The position numbers and the translations under genes were made by a program. Positions 15,984 through 24,251 of a stretch of DNA of 64,000 nt are shown piece after piece; position 1 is the first letter of the stretch, and every line of letters begins with the position of its first letter. Source of the DNA: Variovorax saccharolyticus. GTDB lineage: Bacteria > Pseudomonadota > Gammaproteobacteria > Burkholderiales > Burkholderiaceae_C. Below the pieces are notes generated by a model. That model worked only from the letters and a program-made list of their open reading frames with translations, had not been told where the DNA came from and ran no database searches. The DNA lies in NCBI RefSeq assembly GCF_030316765.1, contig NZ_JASZYT010000008.1:186001-250000 (forward strand), in the 5' to 3' direction.

Positions 15984-16694
15984 CTAGGCCGCCTCGACCC
16001 AGCGCTCGAGCCAGGCGCCGAGGGTCGCGTTGACGACCTCGGGCCTTTCCATCGTGAGCATGTGGCCGCACTGCGCGACCCAGACCAGCTCGGCCTGCGG
16101 AATGAGGGCGGCGATCTCGCGCGAGCATTCGGGCGGTGTCAGGCGGTCGTTGTCGCCGCACATCACGAGCACCGGACAGCGCAGCGCGGGCAGGTGAGGG
16201 CGGGCGTCGGGCCGCACCATCAGCGCCCGGTTCTGCCGCACCAGCTGCTGCACGCCGGCGTCGAGCACCAGGTCGACGTAGCGCTGCAGCAGCGCCGTAT
16301 CGCCCACGCGCGAAGGATGGAAGGCGATGCCGGCATTGAACTCGATGACGTCGCGGGCCTCACCGTTCTCGAACAGCTCGATCGCGGAACCCCGCAGTTC
16401 GAACATCTCGGGCGTCTCGGCGCGCGCGTTGGTGCCGAGCAGCGCCAGGCCCGCGATGCGTGCCGGGTCCTGGCGCGCGGCCTCCATCGCGACCATGCCG
16501 CCCATCGATGCACCGCAGAGGATCAGCGGCCCCGCGTTCTCGGCCAGCACGGCCGCGGCCATGGCTTCGATGCGGTCGTGCCGGGCGTGGGCATCGCTCA
16601 CCTGCACATGAAGGGCGGAAGGCAGCGCCGGCCGCTGGGCTTCGAAAAGGCGTTCGTCGCAGGCGAGACCGGGCAGAAATACGAGACTTGGCAT
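15984..16694 (-). CDS. Alpha/beta hydrolase
   Basis: A 236-residue alpha/beta-fold hydrolase: LVFLPGLACDERLF oxyanion region, nucleophile elbow GASMGG (Ser near residue 63), acid in CGDNDRLTPPE and histidine in QCGHMLTMERPE. It is convergent with pcp (seven-base gap) and divergent from the phosphatase gene. The N-terminal LPGLACDERLF block is common among uncharacterised short hydrolases and does not fix the substrate. Confidence 0.85.
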   Translation of the reverse strand: MPSLVFLPGLACDERLFEAQRPALPSALHVQVSDAHARHDRIEAMAAAVLAENAGPLILCGASMGGMVAMEAARQDPARIAGLALLGTNARAETPEMFELRGSAIELFENGEARDVIEFNAGIAFHPSRVGDTALLQRYVDLVLDAGVQQLVRQNRALMVRPDARPHLPALRCPVLVMCGDNDRLTPPECSREIAALIPQAELVWVAQCGHMLTMERPEVVNATLGAWLERWVEAA

Positions 16695-16764
16695 GCCCGG
16701 ATTCTCGGCGAAGCGCGCCGGTCGCACGCCGGACACCCGCTGCGGGGAGAATAGACGCCAGCCT

Positions 16765-17439
16765 ATGCCCACCATCACCGAACTCATCCTGATCCGCCAC
16801 GGCGAAACCGATTGGAACCGCGAGCTGCGTTTCCAGGGCCACATCGACGTGCCACTCAACGACATGGGCCACGAGCAGGCGCGCCGGCTCGGGCTGCGGC
16901 TGGCCGGCGAGCCGGTGCAGCAGCTCATCAGCAGCGACCTGATGCGGGCGCAGCAGACCGCTGCGCCCGCAGCGCGCCAGCTCGAACTCGAGATCCTCAC
17001 CATGGCGGCGCTGCGCGAGCAGCACTTCGGCGTCGTCGAAGGCATGCGCGCCGACGAGATCCAGACGCTGCATCCGCGCGCCTGGGAGGACTGGCTGCAG
17101 TTCCGCGAGGACCACGCGATGCCCGAGGGCGAGTCGCCGCGCCAGTTCCATGCACGGATCATCGAGGCGCTGGGCCGCATCGCCACGGCGCACGCCGGCC
17201 AGAAGCTGCTGGTGGTCACGCATGGCGGCGTGCTCGACATGGTCTGGCGCACGGCCCGCGGCCTCGGGCTCAACGGGCCGCGCCAGAGCGACATCCCCAA
17301 TGCCGGCTTCAACCGCATCCGCATCGCCGACGCGGCGCAGCCCGAGCAGATCGAGATCGTCGACTGGGCCGACATCCGGCATCTGGCGGACCTGCCGGCA
17401 CAGCCGACCTATGACCAGAGCCGGCATTTGAAAGCGTGA
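16765..17439 (+). CDS. Histidine phosphatase family protein (phosphoglycerate-mutase-like)
   Basis: A 224-residue member of the histidine phosphatase superfamily. The phospho-acceptor motif is LIRHGETDWN (residues 9-18), followed by SSDLMRAQQTA, the acid region REQHFGVVEG and the second histidine in VVTHGGVLDMVWR. These are the features of cofactor-independent phosphatases of the GpmB/CobC kind rather than of glycolytic GpmA. The ATG at 16765 removes a basic leader that would read through the divergent promoter gap. Two copies of a palindromic repeat follow the stop. Confidence 0.85.
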   Translation: MPTITELILIRHGETDWNRELRFQGHIDVPLNDMGHEQARRLGLRLAGEPVQQLISSDLMRAQQTAAPAARQLELEILTMAALREQHFGVVEGMRADEIQTLHPRAWEDWLQFREDHAMPEGESPRQFHARIIEALGRIATAHAGQKLLVVTHGGVLDMVWRTARGLGLNGPRQSDIPNAGFNRIRIADAAQPEQIEIVDWADIRHLADLPAQPTYDQSRHLKA

Positions 17440-17443
17440 TGCT

Positions 17444-17500
17444 TTGCGGGACAGACCAAGAACTGCGCAGCAGTTTTGCTCTGTCCTCAACTGACCAGAA
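17444..17500. repeat. Dispersed palindromic repeat, copy 1
   Basis: A 57-base unit starting TTGCGGGACAGACC. Nested inverted arms (GGACAGA with TCTGTCC, and ACTGC with GCAGT) would fold into a hairpin of about 38 bases. It directly follows the phosphatase stop. A second copy begins three bases later and a third is at 23380. Confidence 0.85.
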
Positions 17501-17502
17501 CC

Positions 17503-17561
17503 TTGCGGGACAGACCAAGAAACTGCGCAGCAGTTTTTGCTCTGTCCTCAACTGACTAGAA
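17503..17561. repeat. Dispersed palindromic repeat, copy 2
   Basis: A 59-base unit in the same orientation as copy 1, with one extra A and one extra T in the inner stem (AAACTGC and GCAGTTT). The 234-base gap between the phosphatase and the amidase holds these two units and no gene. Confidence 0.85.
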
Positions 17562-17673
17562 GGGATTGATCAGAGATCCCGCAAGATTCGTCAAGCGCGC
17601 AGCAAGCCGCATCAAGCCCGCGCCCGGCGCCCGGTCCATCATCGCGGCGTGTGAAACCCACCGAGACGACGCC

Positions 17674-19056
17674 ATGGACTACGCAAGCACCCGCGAACTC
17701 GTCGCCGCGCTGCAGGCCGGAACCCTGTCGGCCGCCGAACTGCTGGAGCGCTCGATCGCGCGCATCGAGCGCTTCGACCCCGAACTCAATGCCGTGGTGG
17801 TGCGCGACTTCGAGCGCGCCCGCGTCGCGGCCCGGGCGGCCGATGCGGCACTCGCCCAAGGCGACCGCCGTCCGCTGCTCGGCGTGCCGGTCACGGTGAA
17901 GGAGGCCTTCAACGTCGAGGGCCTGGCGACCACCTGGGGCATTCCGGGCACCGGCCAGCCCGCTGCGGCCGAGGACGCGGTGCTGGTCCGCCGGCTGAAG
18001 GCGGCCGGTGCCATCGTCATCGGCAAGAGCAATGTCGCGATGCAACTGGCCGACTGGCAGTCGAGCAATCCGGTCTACGGCACGACGAACAACCCGTGGG
18101 ACCCGGGGCGCACGCCGGGCGGCTCGTCGGGCGGCAGCGCGGCGGCGCTGGCGGCGGGCTATGTCTCGCTCGAATTCGGCTCCGACCTGGTCGGTTCGCT
18201 GCGCGTTCCGGCCCATTTCTGCGGCGTCTTCGCGCACAAGCCCACGCGGGGCCTGGTGCCGATGCGCGGCAGCGCGCCGCCCGGCACGCCTTCGCTGTCG
18301 GCCGACCCGGTGTTCGATCTCGCGGTGGTCGGGCCGATGGCGCGCAACGCCGCCGACCTGGCGCTGGCGCTCGACGTCGTCGCCGGGCCCGACGATGCGG
18401 AGGCGATCGCGTACCGCCTGGCGCTGCCGCCTGCGCGCCATGCCGCGCTCGCCGACTTCCGGGTGCTGCTGCTCGACGCCCATCCGCTGGTGCCGACCTC
18501 GCGGGCGGTCCGATCGGCCTTGCGGCGGTTCGGCGACGGCCTCGAGGGCGCCGGCTGCCGTGTCGGCCGCAGCAGTCCGCTGCTCCCGGACCTGTCGCGC
18601 TTGGCGTCCTTGTGGGGGCAACTGCTGTGGGCGCAGCTCGGCGCCGACATGCCGGGCGCAGAACCCGGCATCAGCCACCGCGACTGGATCCATGCCGACC
18701 GCGTGCGGGCCCGCGTGGCGCACCAGTGGCGCGCGTTCTTCCAGCAATGGGACCTGCTGCTGTGCCCGGTCGCGCCGACGCCGGCCTTCGCGCACGACCA
18801 TGGCGAGATGGCGGCGCGACGCCTGCGCATCGACGACCTCGAGATCGCCTACCAGGACCAGGCGCCCTGGTCCGGCATCGCCACCTTGACCGGCCTGCCC
18901 GCCACCGTGATGCCGATCGGGCTCAGCGACGACGGGCTGCCGGTCGGCATGCAGGTCATCGGTCCCTACCTCGAGGACCGCACGCCGATCGCCTTCGCCG
19001 AAGCGGCGGAGCGCGCCTTCGGCGGCTTCGTGGTGCCGCCGGGCTACCGGTCCTGA
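17674..19056 (+). CDS. Amidase signature family enzyme
   Basis: A 460-residue amidase. The Ser-Ser-Lys triad is visible: Lys in VTVKEAFN, the glycine/serine-rich GGSSGGSAAAL, and the nucleophile Ser in SDLVGSLRVPAHF. The usual DxGGS here reads DLVGS. The C-terminal APWSGIATLTGLPATVMPIG is typical. GatA is unlikely because GatB and GatC are absent and the length is short. The start at 17674 is the first ATG after the repeats. The PhyH gene follows at 36 bases. The substrate is unknown; a link to the nearby glucarate genes is not evident. Confidence 0.85.
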   Translation: MDYASTRELVAALQAGTLSAAELLERSIARIERFDPELNAVVVRDFERARVAARAADAALAQGDRRPLLGVPVTVKEAFNVEGLATTWGIPGTGQPAAAEDAVLVRRLKAAGAIVIGKSNVAMQLADWQSSNPVYGTTNNPWDPGRTPGGSSGGSAAALAAGYVSLEFGSDLVGSLRVPAHFCGVFAHKPTRGLVPMRGSAPPGTPSLSADPVFDLAVVGPMARNAADLALALDVVAGPDDAEAIAYRLALPPARHAALADFRVLLLDAHPLVPTSRAVRSALRRFGDGLEGAGCRVGRSSPLLPDLSRLASLWGQLLWAQLGADMPGAEPGISHRDWIHADRVRARVAHQWRAFFQQWDLLLCPVAPTPAFAHDHGEMAARRLRIDDLEIAYQDQAPWSGIATLTGLPATVMPIGLSDDGLPVGMQVIGPYLEDRTPIAFAEAAERAFGGFVVPPGYRS

Positions 19057-19091
19057 AGTCCCCATAATGGGCGCCTCCAAGAGGTGCACAC

Positions 19092-19898
19092 ATGGCGCAA
19101 CTGTCCCCGCAAGAGATCGCGCACTACCAGGCCGAAGGCTGGGTGATCCCGCAGTTCAGGCTGCCCGAGGCGCGCGTCGCGACGATGCGCGAGGCGCTCG
19201 ACGAACTGCTCCGCAACAACCCCGGCGTGCGCCCGGAGAAGCTGGTGTCGGCGCACGTCGAGGGCGACAACGGGGAGGGCGTGCGCGGCAGCCGGCAGTT
19301 CCTCGACTTGGCGATGGATCCGGAGATCGTCGAACTGGTGTCGGGCGTGATCGGCGAGGACGTGATCCTCTGGGGCTGCCATGTCTTCTGCAAGCCGGCC
19401 GCCGAGGGCTACGAGACCCCCTGGCACCAGGACGGGCACTACTGGCCGATCCGGCCGCTGGCGAACTGCACGGTCTGGGTGGCGCTGGAGGAGTCGACCG
19501 CCGAGAACGGCTGCCTGCGCGTGATCCCGCGCTCCCATGTCGGCCAGCGCCTGCACGAGCACCTGCACGAAGACCGCAGCGACCTGACCCTGAACCAGCG
19601 CATGGCCGCGGGCAGCTTCGACGAATCCGCCGCGGTGGACCTCGAACTCGAGCCCGGCCAGATGTCGCTGCACGACGTCTACATGGTCCATGGGGCCCAG
19701 GCCAACACTTCCGCCAAACGCCGCACCGGCGTCGCGCTGCGCTACATGCCCTCGACCTCGGTGTTCGAGCGCGACCTGCGGCCCGCCGATGGCAAGACCG
19801 GCGTCGCGGTCGATTTCGCGCGCCGGCCGCTGTGGCTGCTGCGCGGCGTGGACCGCAGCGGACGCAACGATTTCGAGCTCGGCCATCGGCCACGTTGA
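19092..19898 (+). CDS. Phytanoyl-CoA dioxygenase (PhyH) family protein
   Basis: A non-haem Fe(II)/2-oxoglutarate dioxygenase of 268 residues. The iron motif is HQD in ETPWHQDGHYW with the distal histidine in DVYMVHGAQANTS, and the oxoglutarate-binding arginine is probably in KRRTGVALRYMP. The family hydroxylates many small substrates, so the actual one cannot be told. An operator for the LacI regulator lies eight bases beyond the stop. That operator controls the next gene rather than this one. Confidence 0.85.
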   Translation: MAQLSPQEIAHYQAEGWVIPQFRLPEARVATMREALDELLRNNPGVRPEKLVSAHVEGDNGEGVRGSRQFLDLAMDPEIVELVSGVIGEDVILWGCHVFCKPAAEGYETPWHQDGHYWPIRPLANCTVWVALEESTAENGCLRVIPRSHVGQRLHEHLHEDRSDLTLNQRMAAGSFDESAAVDLELEPGQMSLHDVYMVHGAQANTSAKRRTGVALRYMPSTSVFERDLRPADGKTGVAVDFARRPLWLLRGVDRSGRNDFELGHRPR

Positions 19899-19905
19899 GT
19901 CGCCA

Positions 19906-19917
19906 GGTAGCGCTACC
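19906..19917. promoter_or_regulatory. LacI-type operator upstream of the regulator gene
   Basis: A perfect 12-base palindrome, GGTAGCGCTACC, centred 27 bases before the ATG of the LacI-family gene. The same palindrome appears twice upstream of the Bug receptor gene, so it is very probably the site of the regulator itself and implies autoregulation. Confidence 0.85.
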
Positions 19918-19937
19918 GTGCGCCTAGAATCCCGCGG

Positions 19938-20969
19938 ATGAGCAATGAGGAGCCCCCGGTACGACGCGCCCGCCGCGGCAGCGGCGCGGTCACGCTGCAC
20001 GATGTCGCCAAGCTCGCGGGCGTGGCGCCGATCACCGCCTCGCGCGCCCTGAGTTCGCCGCGCCAGGTCTCGGTCGAGGTGCTGCAGAAGGTGCAGGCCG
20101 CGGTCGAGCGCACCGGCTACGTGCGCAACGTGCTGGCCGGCGGCCTGGCATCGACGCGCAGCCGGCTGGTGGCCGCGGTGGTGCCGACCATCGCCGGCCC
20201 GGTGTTCCTGCAGACCGTGCAGTCGCTGACCCAGGCGCTGGCCGAGCGCGGCTACCAGCTGATGCTGGGCCAGAGCGGTTATGTCGATTCGCGCGAAGAC
20301 GCGCTGCTCGAGGCCATCATCGGCCGCCGTCCCGACGGCATCGTGCTGACCGGCATCATGCATTCGCCGGAAGGGCGCAAGCGGTTGCTGGCCGCGGGCA
20401 TCCCGGTGGTCGAGACCTGGGACCTGACGCCGACGCCGCTCGACATGCTGGTGGGCTTCTCGCACCCGGCTGTGGGCCGGGCGGTGGTGGAATTCCTCCA
20501 TGCCCGCGGCCGCCGCAGGCTGGCGGTGATCGCGGGCGACGACGAGCGTGCCTTCCGGCGGCTGCAGGCCTTCCAGGAGGCCGCGCGGGCGGCCGGACTG
20601 CCCGAAGTGGCGGTGGTGCGGGTGCCGGCGCCCACCACCCTCAAGAGCGGTCGGGCGGCACTGGCCGAACTGCTGCGCGACGCTGCCGACATCGATGCCG
20701 TGTTCTGCAGCTCGGACCTGCTGGCCCTGGGCGTCATGACCGAGGCGCAAGCCCGCGGCGTGGCGGTGCCGGGGCGGCTCGCGGTGGTCGGTTTCGGGGA
20801 CCTCGAGTTCGCCGCCGATCTGCACCCTGCGTTGACCACGGTGCGCATCGACGGCACGGCGATCGGACGCCAGGCCGCGGAGTTCATCGTCGAGCGTGCA
20901 GAGGGCAGGCAGGTCGGCCCGCGGGTGGTGGACATCGGCTTCTCGATCATCGAGCGCGAGAGCGCCTGA
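19938..20969 (+). CDS. LacI family transcriptional regulator of the glucarate cluster
   Basis: A repressor-type regulator of 343 residues. The N-terminal helix-turn-helix TLHDVAKLAGVAPITASRAL (residues 19-38) is followed by the hinge helix (RNVLAGGLAS) and a periplasmic-binding-like effector domain (VVPTIAGPVF, GIVLTGIMHS, VFCSSDLLALGVM). The palindrome GGTAGCGCTACC lies just upstream of it and twice in the 101-base gap to the Bug receptor gene. Glucarate or a breakdown intermediate is the likely inducer, because gudD, garL and garR follow in the same direction. Confidence 0.92.
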   Translation: MSNEEPPVRRARRGSGAVTLHDVAKLAGVAPITASRALSSPRQVSVEVLQKVQAAVERTGYVRNVLAGGLASTRSRLVAAVVPTIAGPVFLQTVQSLTQALAERGYQLMLGQSGYVDSREDALLEAIIGRRPDGIVLTGIMHSPEGRKRLLAAGIPVVETWDLTPTPLDMLVGFSHPAVGRAVVEFLHARGRRRLAVIAGDDERAFRRLQAFQEAARAAGLPEVAVVRVPAPTTLKSGRAALAELLRDAADIDAVFCSSDLLALGVMTEAQARGVAVPGRLAVVGFGDLEFAADLHPALTTVRIDGTAIGRQAAEFIVERAEGRQVGPRVVDIGFSIIERESA

Positions 20970-21010
20970 TCCGTACAAACCCCTAGTGTCGGATGCTTGC
21001 GCCGGAACAC

Positions 21011-21022
21011 GGTAGCGCTATC
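21011..21022. promoter_or_regulatory. LacI-type operator, distal site, Bug receptor promoter
   Basis: GGTAGCGCTATC, one base away from the perfect palindrome. Its centre is 26 bases upstream of the second site. Paired operators at this spacing suit cooperative binding or blocking of the promoter between them. Confidence 0.8.
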
Positions 21023-21036
21023 ATTGGCCTATCTGA

Positions 21037-21048
21037 GGTAGCGCTACC
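21037..21048. promoter_or_regulatory. LacI-type operator, proximal site, Bug receptor promoter
   Basis: A perfect GGTAGCGCTACC palindrome ending 22 bases before the ATG of the receptor gene and just upstream of its AAGGAGA ribosome site. It probably overlaps the transcription start of the glucarate operon. Confidence 0.85.
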
Positions 21049-21070
21049 ATACAAACCCAAGGAGACAGAC

Positions 21071-22030
21071 ATGAAGAGATTGCTCGGCACCCTCGCCCTC
21101 GGATTGGCCGCCCTCGGCGCCCATGCCCAGGACTGGCCGCAGAAGCCCGTGACGCTGGTGGTCCCGTTCCCGCCCGGCGGCTCGACCGACATGGTGGGCC
21201 GGGCCATCGCTCCCAAGCTCGGCGAAAAGCTGGGCCAGACCTTCCTGGTCGACAACAAGGCCGGCGCCACCGGCACGATCGGCGCCACCTTCGTCAAGCG
21301 CGCGGCACCCGACGGCGCCACCTTTCTCGTGACCTCGCTCGGGCCGCTGGTGATCGCGCCGCACCTGATCAAGGGCATGCAGTACGACGCGCTGAAGGAC
21401 TTCGACCTGATCACGGTGGCGGTGCAGGCGCCCAACGTGCTCGTGGTGCCGGCCAAGTCGCCGCACAAGTCCGTGGCCGACGTCATCGCGAACCTCAAGG
21501 CCAATCCCGGCAAGATGACCTTCGCTTCCTCGGGCAACGGCTCGAGCGACCACCTCACGGCCGAACTCTTCTGGCAGCAGACCGGCACCAGCGGCCTGCA
21601 CGTGCCCTACAAGGGCGGCGCGCCGGCCATCACCGACCTGCTCGGCGGCCAGGTCGATGCCTCGTTCCAGAACGTCAACGCGGTGGTGCAGAACATCAAC
21701 GCCGGCAAGCTCAGGGCGCTGGCTGTGACGGGCGACAAGCGCTCGCCGGTGCTGCCCGATGTCCCGACCGCGGCCGAGGCCGGCATCAAGAACCTCGAGG
21801 TCTACTCGTGGCAGGCGATCGTCGCGCCCAAGGGGCTGCCGCCGGCAGTGCGCAGCAAGGCGCATGATGCGATGGCCGCCGCACTGAACGACCCCGCCGT
21901 CAAGCAACAGTTCACCACCATCGGCCTCGAGGTGGTCGCCAACACGCCCGAGCAGTTCGCCAAGTTCCAGCAGCAGGAGTTCGCCCGCTGGAAGAAAGTG
22001 ATCGAGACGGGCAAGATCACCATCGACTGA
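21071..22030 (+). CDS. Bug/TctC family tripartite tricarboxylate-type solute receptor
   Basis: A periplasmic solute-binding protein of 319 residues with a signal peptide ending near AHAQ (residue 19). Family blocks are VVPFPPGGSTDMVGRAIAP, DNKAGATGTIG, VPYKGGAPAITDLLGGQVD and DVPTAAEAG. No TctA or TctB membrane partners are nearby, which is normal for the many orphan Bug receptors of Burkholderiales. The gene lies between two LacI operators and gudD, so it probably binds glucarate or a related sugar acid, or serves as its sensor. That is inference. Confidence 0.92.
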   Translation: MKRLLGTLALGLAALGAHAQDWPQKPVTLVVPFPPGGSTDMVGRAIAPKLGEKLGQTFLVDNKAGATGTIGATFVKRAAPDGATFLVTSLGPLVIAPHLIKGMQYDALKDFDLITVAVQAPNVLVVPAKSPHKSVADVIANLKANPGKMTFASSGNGSSDHLTAELFWQQTGTSGLHVPYKGGAPAITDLLGGQVDASFQNVNAVVQNINAGKLRALAVTGDKRSPVLPDVPTAAEAGIKNLEVYSWQAIVAPKGLPPAVRSKAHDAMAAALNDPAVKQQFTTIGLEVVANTPEQFAKFQQQEFARWKKVIETGKITID

Positions 22031-22040
22031 GAACCCGACC

Positions 22041-23375
22041 ATGTCCCAATCCACCCCGATCGTCACCGAACTGCGCGTCATCCCGGTCGCCGGCCGCGAC
22101 AGCATGCTGCTCAACCTCAGCGGCGCGCACGGTCCCTTCTTCACCCGCAACATCCTGATCCTCACCGACAACGCCGGCCGTACCGGTGTCGGCGAGGTGC
22201 CCGGCGGCGAGAAGATCCGCCAGACCCTCGAGGACGCCCGCGACCTGGTGGTCGGCCAGTCGATCGGCAACTGCCAGCGCGTGATGCAGCAGGTGCACAA
22301 GCAGTTCGCCGACCGCGACAGCGGCGGGCGCGGCCTGCAGACCTTCGACCTGCGCACCACGATCCATGCCGTGACCGCGATCGAGTCGGCGCTGCTCGAC
22401 CTGCTGGGCCAGCACCTGGGCGTGCCGGTCGCGGCGCTGCTCGGCGAAGGCCAGCAGCGCGATGCGGTCGAGATGCTGGGCTACCTCTTCTATGTCGGCG
22501 ACCGCGACAAGAGCGATCTGCCCTACGTCCGCGAGCCGGAGGCCGACAACGACTGGTTCCGCCTGCGCCACGAGAAGGCGATGACGCCCGAGGCCATCGT
22601 GCGGCTGGCCGAAGCGGCGCGCGACAAGTACGGCTTCAACGACTTCAAGCTCAAGGGCGGCGTGCTGCGCGGCGACGAGGAAGTCGATGCCATCGTCGCG
22701 CTGCACGAGCGCTTCCCCGAAGCGCGCGTGACGCTCGATCCGAACGGCGGCTGGCTGCTCAAGGACGCGATCCGCCTGGGCCAGCGGATGCGCGGCGTCG
22801 TCGCCTATGCCGAAGATCCCTGCGGCGCCGAGGAGGGCTTCTCGGGCCGCGAGGTGATGGCCGAGTTCCGCCGCGCCACCGGCCTGCCGACCGCCACCAA
22901 CATGATCGCCACCGACTGGCGCCAGATGAGCCACGCGCTGGCCCTGCAGTCGGTCGACATCCCGCTGGCCGACCCGCATTTCTGGACGATGGCCGGCTCG
23001 GTGCGCGTGGCCCAGAGCTGCCGCGACTGGGGCCTGACCTGGGGCTCGCACTCGAACAACCATTTCGACGTGTCGCTGGCGATGTTCACCCACGTCGGCG
23101 CCGCTGCGCCCGGCCGCGTGACCGCGATCGACACCCACTGGATCTGGCAGGACGGCCAGCGCCTCACCAAGGACCCGCTGCAGATCGTCGGCGGCCACGT
23201 GCAGGTGCCGACCAAGCCGGGCCTGGGCGTCGAGCTCGACATGGCCGAGGTCGAGAAGGCCCACCAGTTGTACAAGCAGCACGGCCTGGGATCGCGCGAT
23301 GATGCGGCTGCGATGCAGAGCCTGATTCCCGGCTGGAAATTCGACCCGAAGCGGCCGGCGTTCGATCGATCGTGA
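22041..23375 (+). CDS. gudD: Glucarate dehydratase
   Basis: An enolase-superfamily enzyme that dehydrates D-glucarate to 5-keto-4-deoxy-D-glucarate. The 444 residues are very close to the E. coli GudD sequence as I recall it, including DSMLLNLSGAHGPFFTRN, the KLKGG lysine pair, TLDPNGGW and EDPCGAEEGFSGRE metal-ligand regions, and the histidine in GSHSNNHFD. It follows the Bug receptor by ten bases, so the two are co-transcribed from the LacI-controlled promoter. Confidence 0.96.
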   Translation: MSQSTPIVTELRVIPVAGRDSMLLNLSGAHGPFFTRNILILTDNAGRTGVGEVPGGEKIRQTLEDARDLVVGQSIGNCQRVMQQVHKQFADRDSGGRGLQTFDLRTTIHAVTAIESALLDLLGQHLGVPVAALLGEGQQRDAVEMLGYLFYVGDRDKSDLPYVREPEADNDWFRLRHEKAMTPEAIVRLAEAARDKYGFNDFKLKGGVLRGDEEVDAIVALHERFPEARVTLDPNGGWLLKDAIRLGQRMRGVVAYAEDPCGAEEGFSGREVMAEFRRATGLPTATNMIATDWRQMSHALALQSVDIPLADPHFWTMAGSVRVAQSCRDWGLTWGSHSNNHFDVSLAMFTHVGAAAPGRVTAIDTHWIWQDGQRLTKDPLQIVGGHVQVPTKPGLGVELDMAEVEKAHQLYKQHGLGSRDDAAAMQSLIPGWKFDPKRPAFDRS

Positions 23376-23379
23376 GACC

Positions 23380-23438
23380 TTGCGGGACAGACCAATAAAC
23401 TGCGCGGCAGTTTTTGCTCTGTCCTCGACTGACTAAAA
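23380..23438. repeat. Dispersed palindromic repeat, copy 3
   Basis: A third copy of the unit at 17444, starting TTGCGGGACAGACC and ending GACTAAAAAG. It differs at a few positions (CAATAAA, GCGCGGCAG, CCTCGACTG) and is in the same orientation. It sits four bases after the gudD stop. Its 3' end supplies the AAAAAGGAG ribosome site of the aldolase gene. Confidence 0.85.
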
Positions 23439-23449
23439 AGGAGCCACCC

Positions 23450-24238
23450 ATGAGAGAAAACCGCCTGCGCACCCTGTGGAAATCGGGAGGCGCCGCAGTC
23501 AACGGCTGGCTCGCAATCCCCAACGGCTTCTCGGCCGAGACCATGGCCCACCAGGGCTGGGATTCGCTGACCATCGACCTGCAGCACGGCGTGGTCGACT
23601 ACCAGTCGATGATCCCGATGCTGCAGGCGATCTCGACCACCGACACGGTGCCGGTGGTGCGCGTGCCCTGGCTGGACCCGAGCGCGCTCATGAAGGCGCT
23701 CGACGCCGGCGCCTACGGCGTCATCTGCCCGATGATCAGCACGCCCGACGAGGCCGCCAGGCTGGTCGCCTACACCCACTACGCGCCGCGCGGCACGCGC
23801 AGCTTCGGGCCGATCCGGGCCTCGCTGTACGGCGGCGCCGACTATGCCCAGCACGCCAACGACACCATCGTCACCTTCGCGATGATCGAGACCGCCCAGG
23901 CGCTCGAGAACCTCGACGCGATCATGTCGGTCGAGGGGCTGGATGCGGTCTACATCGGGCCGTCGGATCTCTCGCTGGCGCTCGGCTGCCGGCCGATGTT
24001 CGACGACGTCGATCCGGCTGCGGCGCAGGCCATCGACCACATCCTCGAGCGCGCCAAGGCGCACGGCCTGGTGGCCGGCATCCACAACGGCACGGCCGAA
24101 GGCGCGCTGGCACGCATCGCCAAGGGCTTCCAGTTCGTCACGGTGAGTTCGGACGCGCGCATGATCGCGGCCGGCTCGCAGCAGTTGCTATCCAAGATGC
24201 GCGCCGCCCCGGCCGCACCCGGCTCCTCCACCTACTGA
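23450..24238 (+). CDS. garL: HpcH/HpaI-type aldolase, probable 5-keto-4-deoxy-D-glucarate aldolase
   Basis: A class II aldolase that should split keto-deoxy-glucarate into pyruvate and tartronate semialdehyde. The 262 residues include the family blocks DSLTIDLQHGVVDYQ, GVICPMISTPDEA, ARLVAYTHYAPRGTRSFGP, MIETAQALENL (metal-binding Glu) and VYIGPSDLSLALG (metal-binding Asp). Family membership is certain. The GarL assignment rests on its place between gudD and garR, since HpaI and 2-keto-3-deoxy-rhamnonate aldolases look similar. The ribosome site comes from the end of the preceding repeat. Confidence 0.87.
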   Translation: MRENRLRTLWKSGGAAVNGWLAIPNGFSAETMAHQGWDSLTIDLQHGVVDYQSMIPMLQAISTTDTVPVVRVPWLDPSALMKALDAGAYGVICPMISTPDEAARLVAYTHYAPRGTRSFGPIRASLYGGADYAQHANDTIVTFAMIETAQALENLDAIMSVEGLDAVYIGPSDLSLALGCRPMFDDVDPAAAQAIDHILERAKAHGLVAGIHNGTAEGALARIAKGFQFVTVSSDARMIAAGSQQLLSKMRAAPAAPGSSTY

Positions 24239-24251
24239 AAGGGAACAGAAC

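Noticed and set aside
16460..17490. Long frame joining the alpha/beta hydrolase to sequence antisense to the phosphatase
   Set aside because: The hydrolase homology starts at 16694; everything upstream is the complement of the phosphatase gene.
17440..17570. Small proteins encoded by the palindromic repeats
   Set aside because: The reverse frames through these units give short Cys/Leu-rich peptides that start and end at arbitrary repeat positions, with no ribosome sites.
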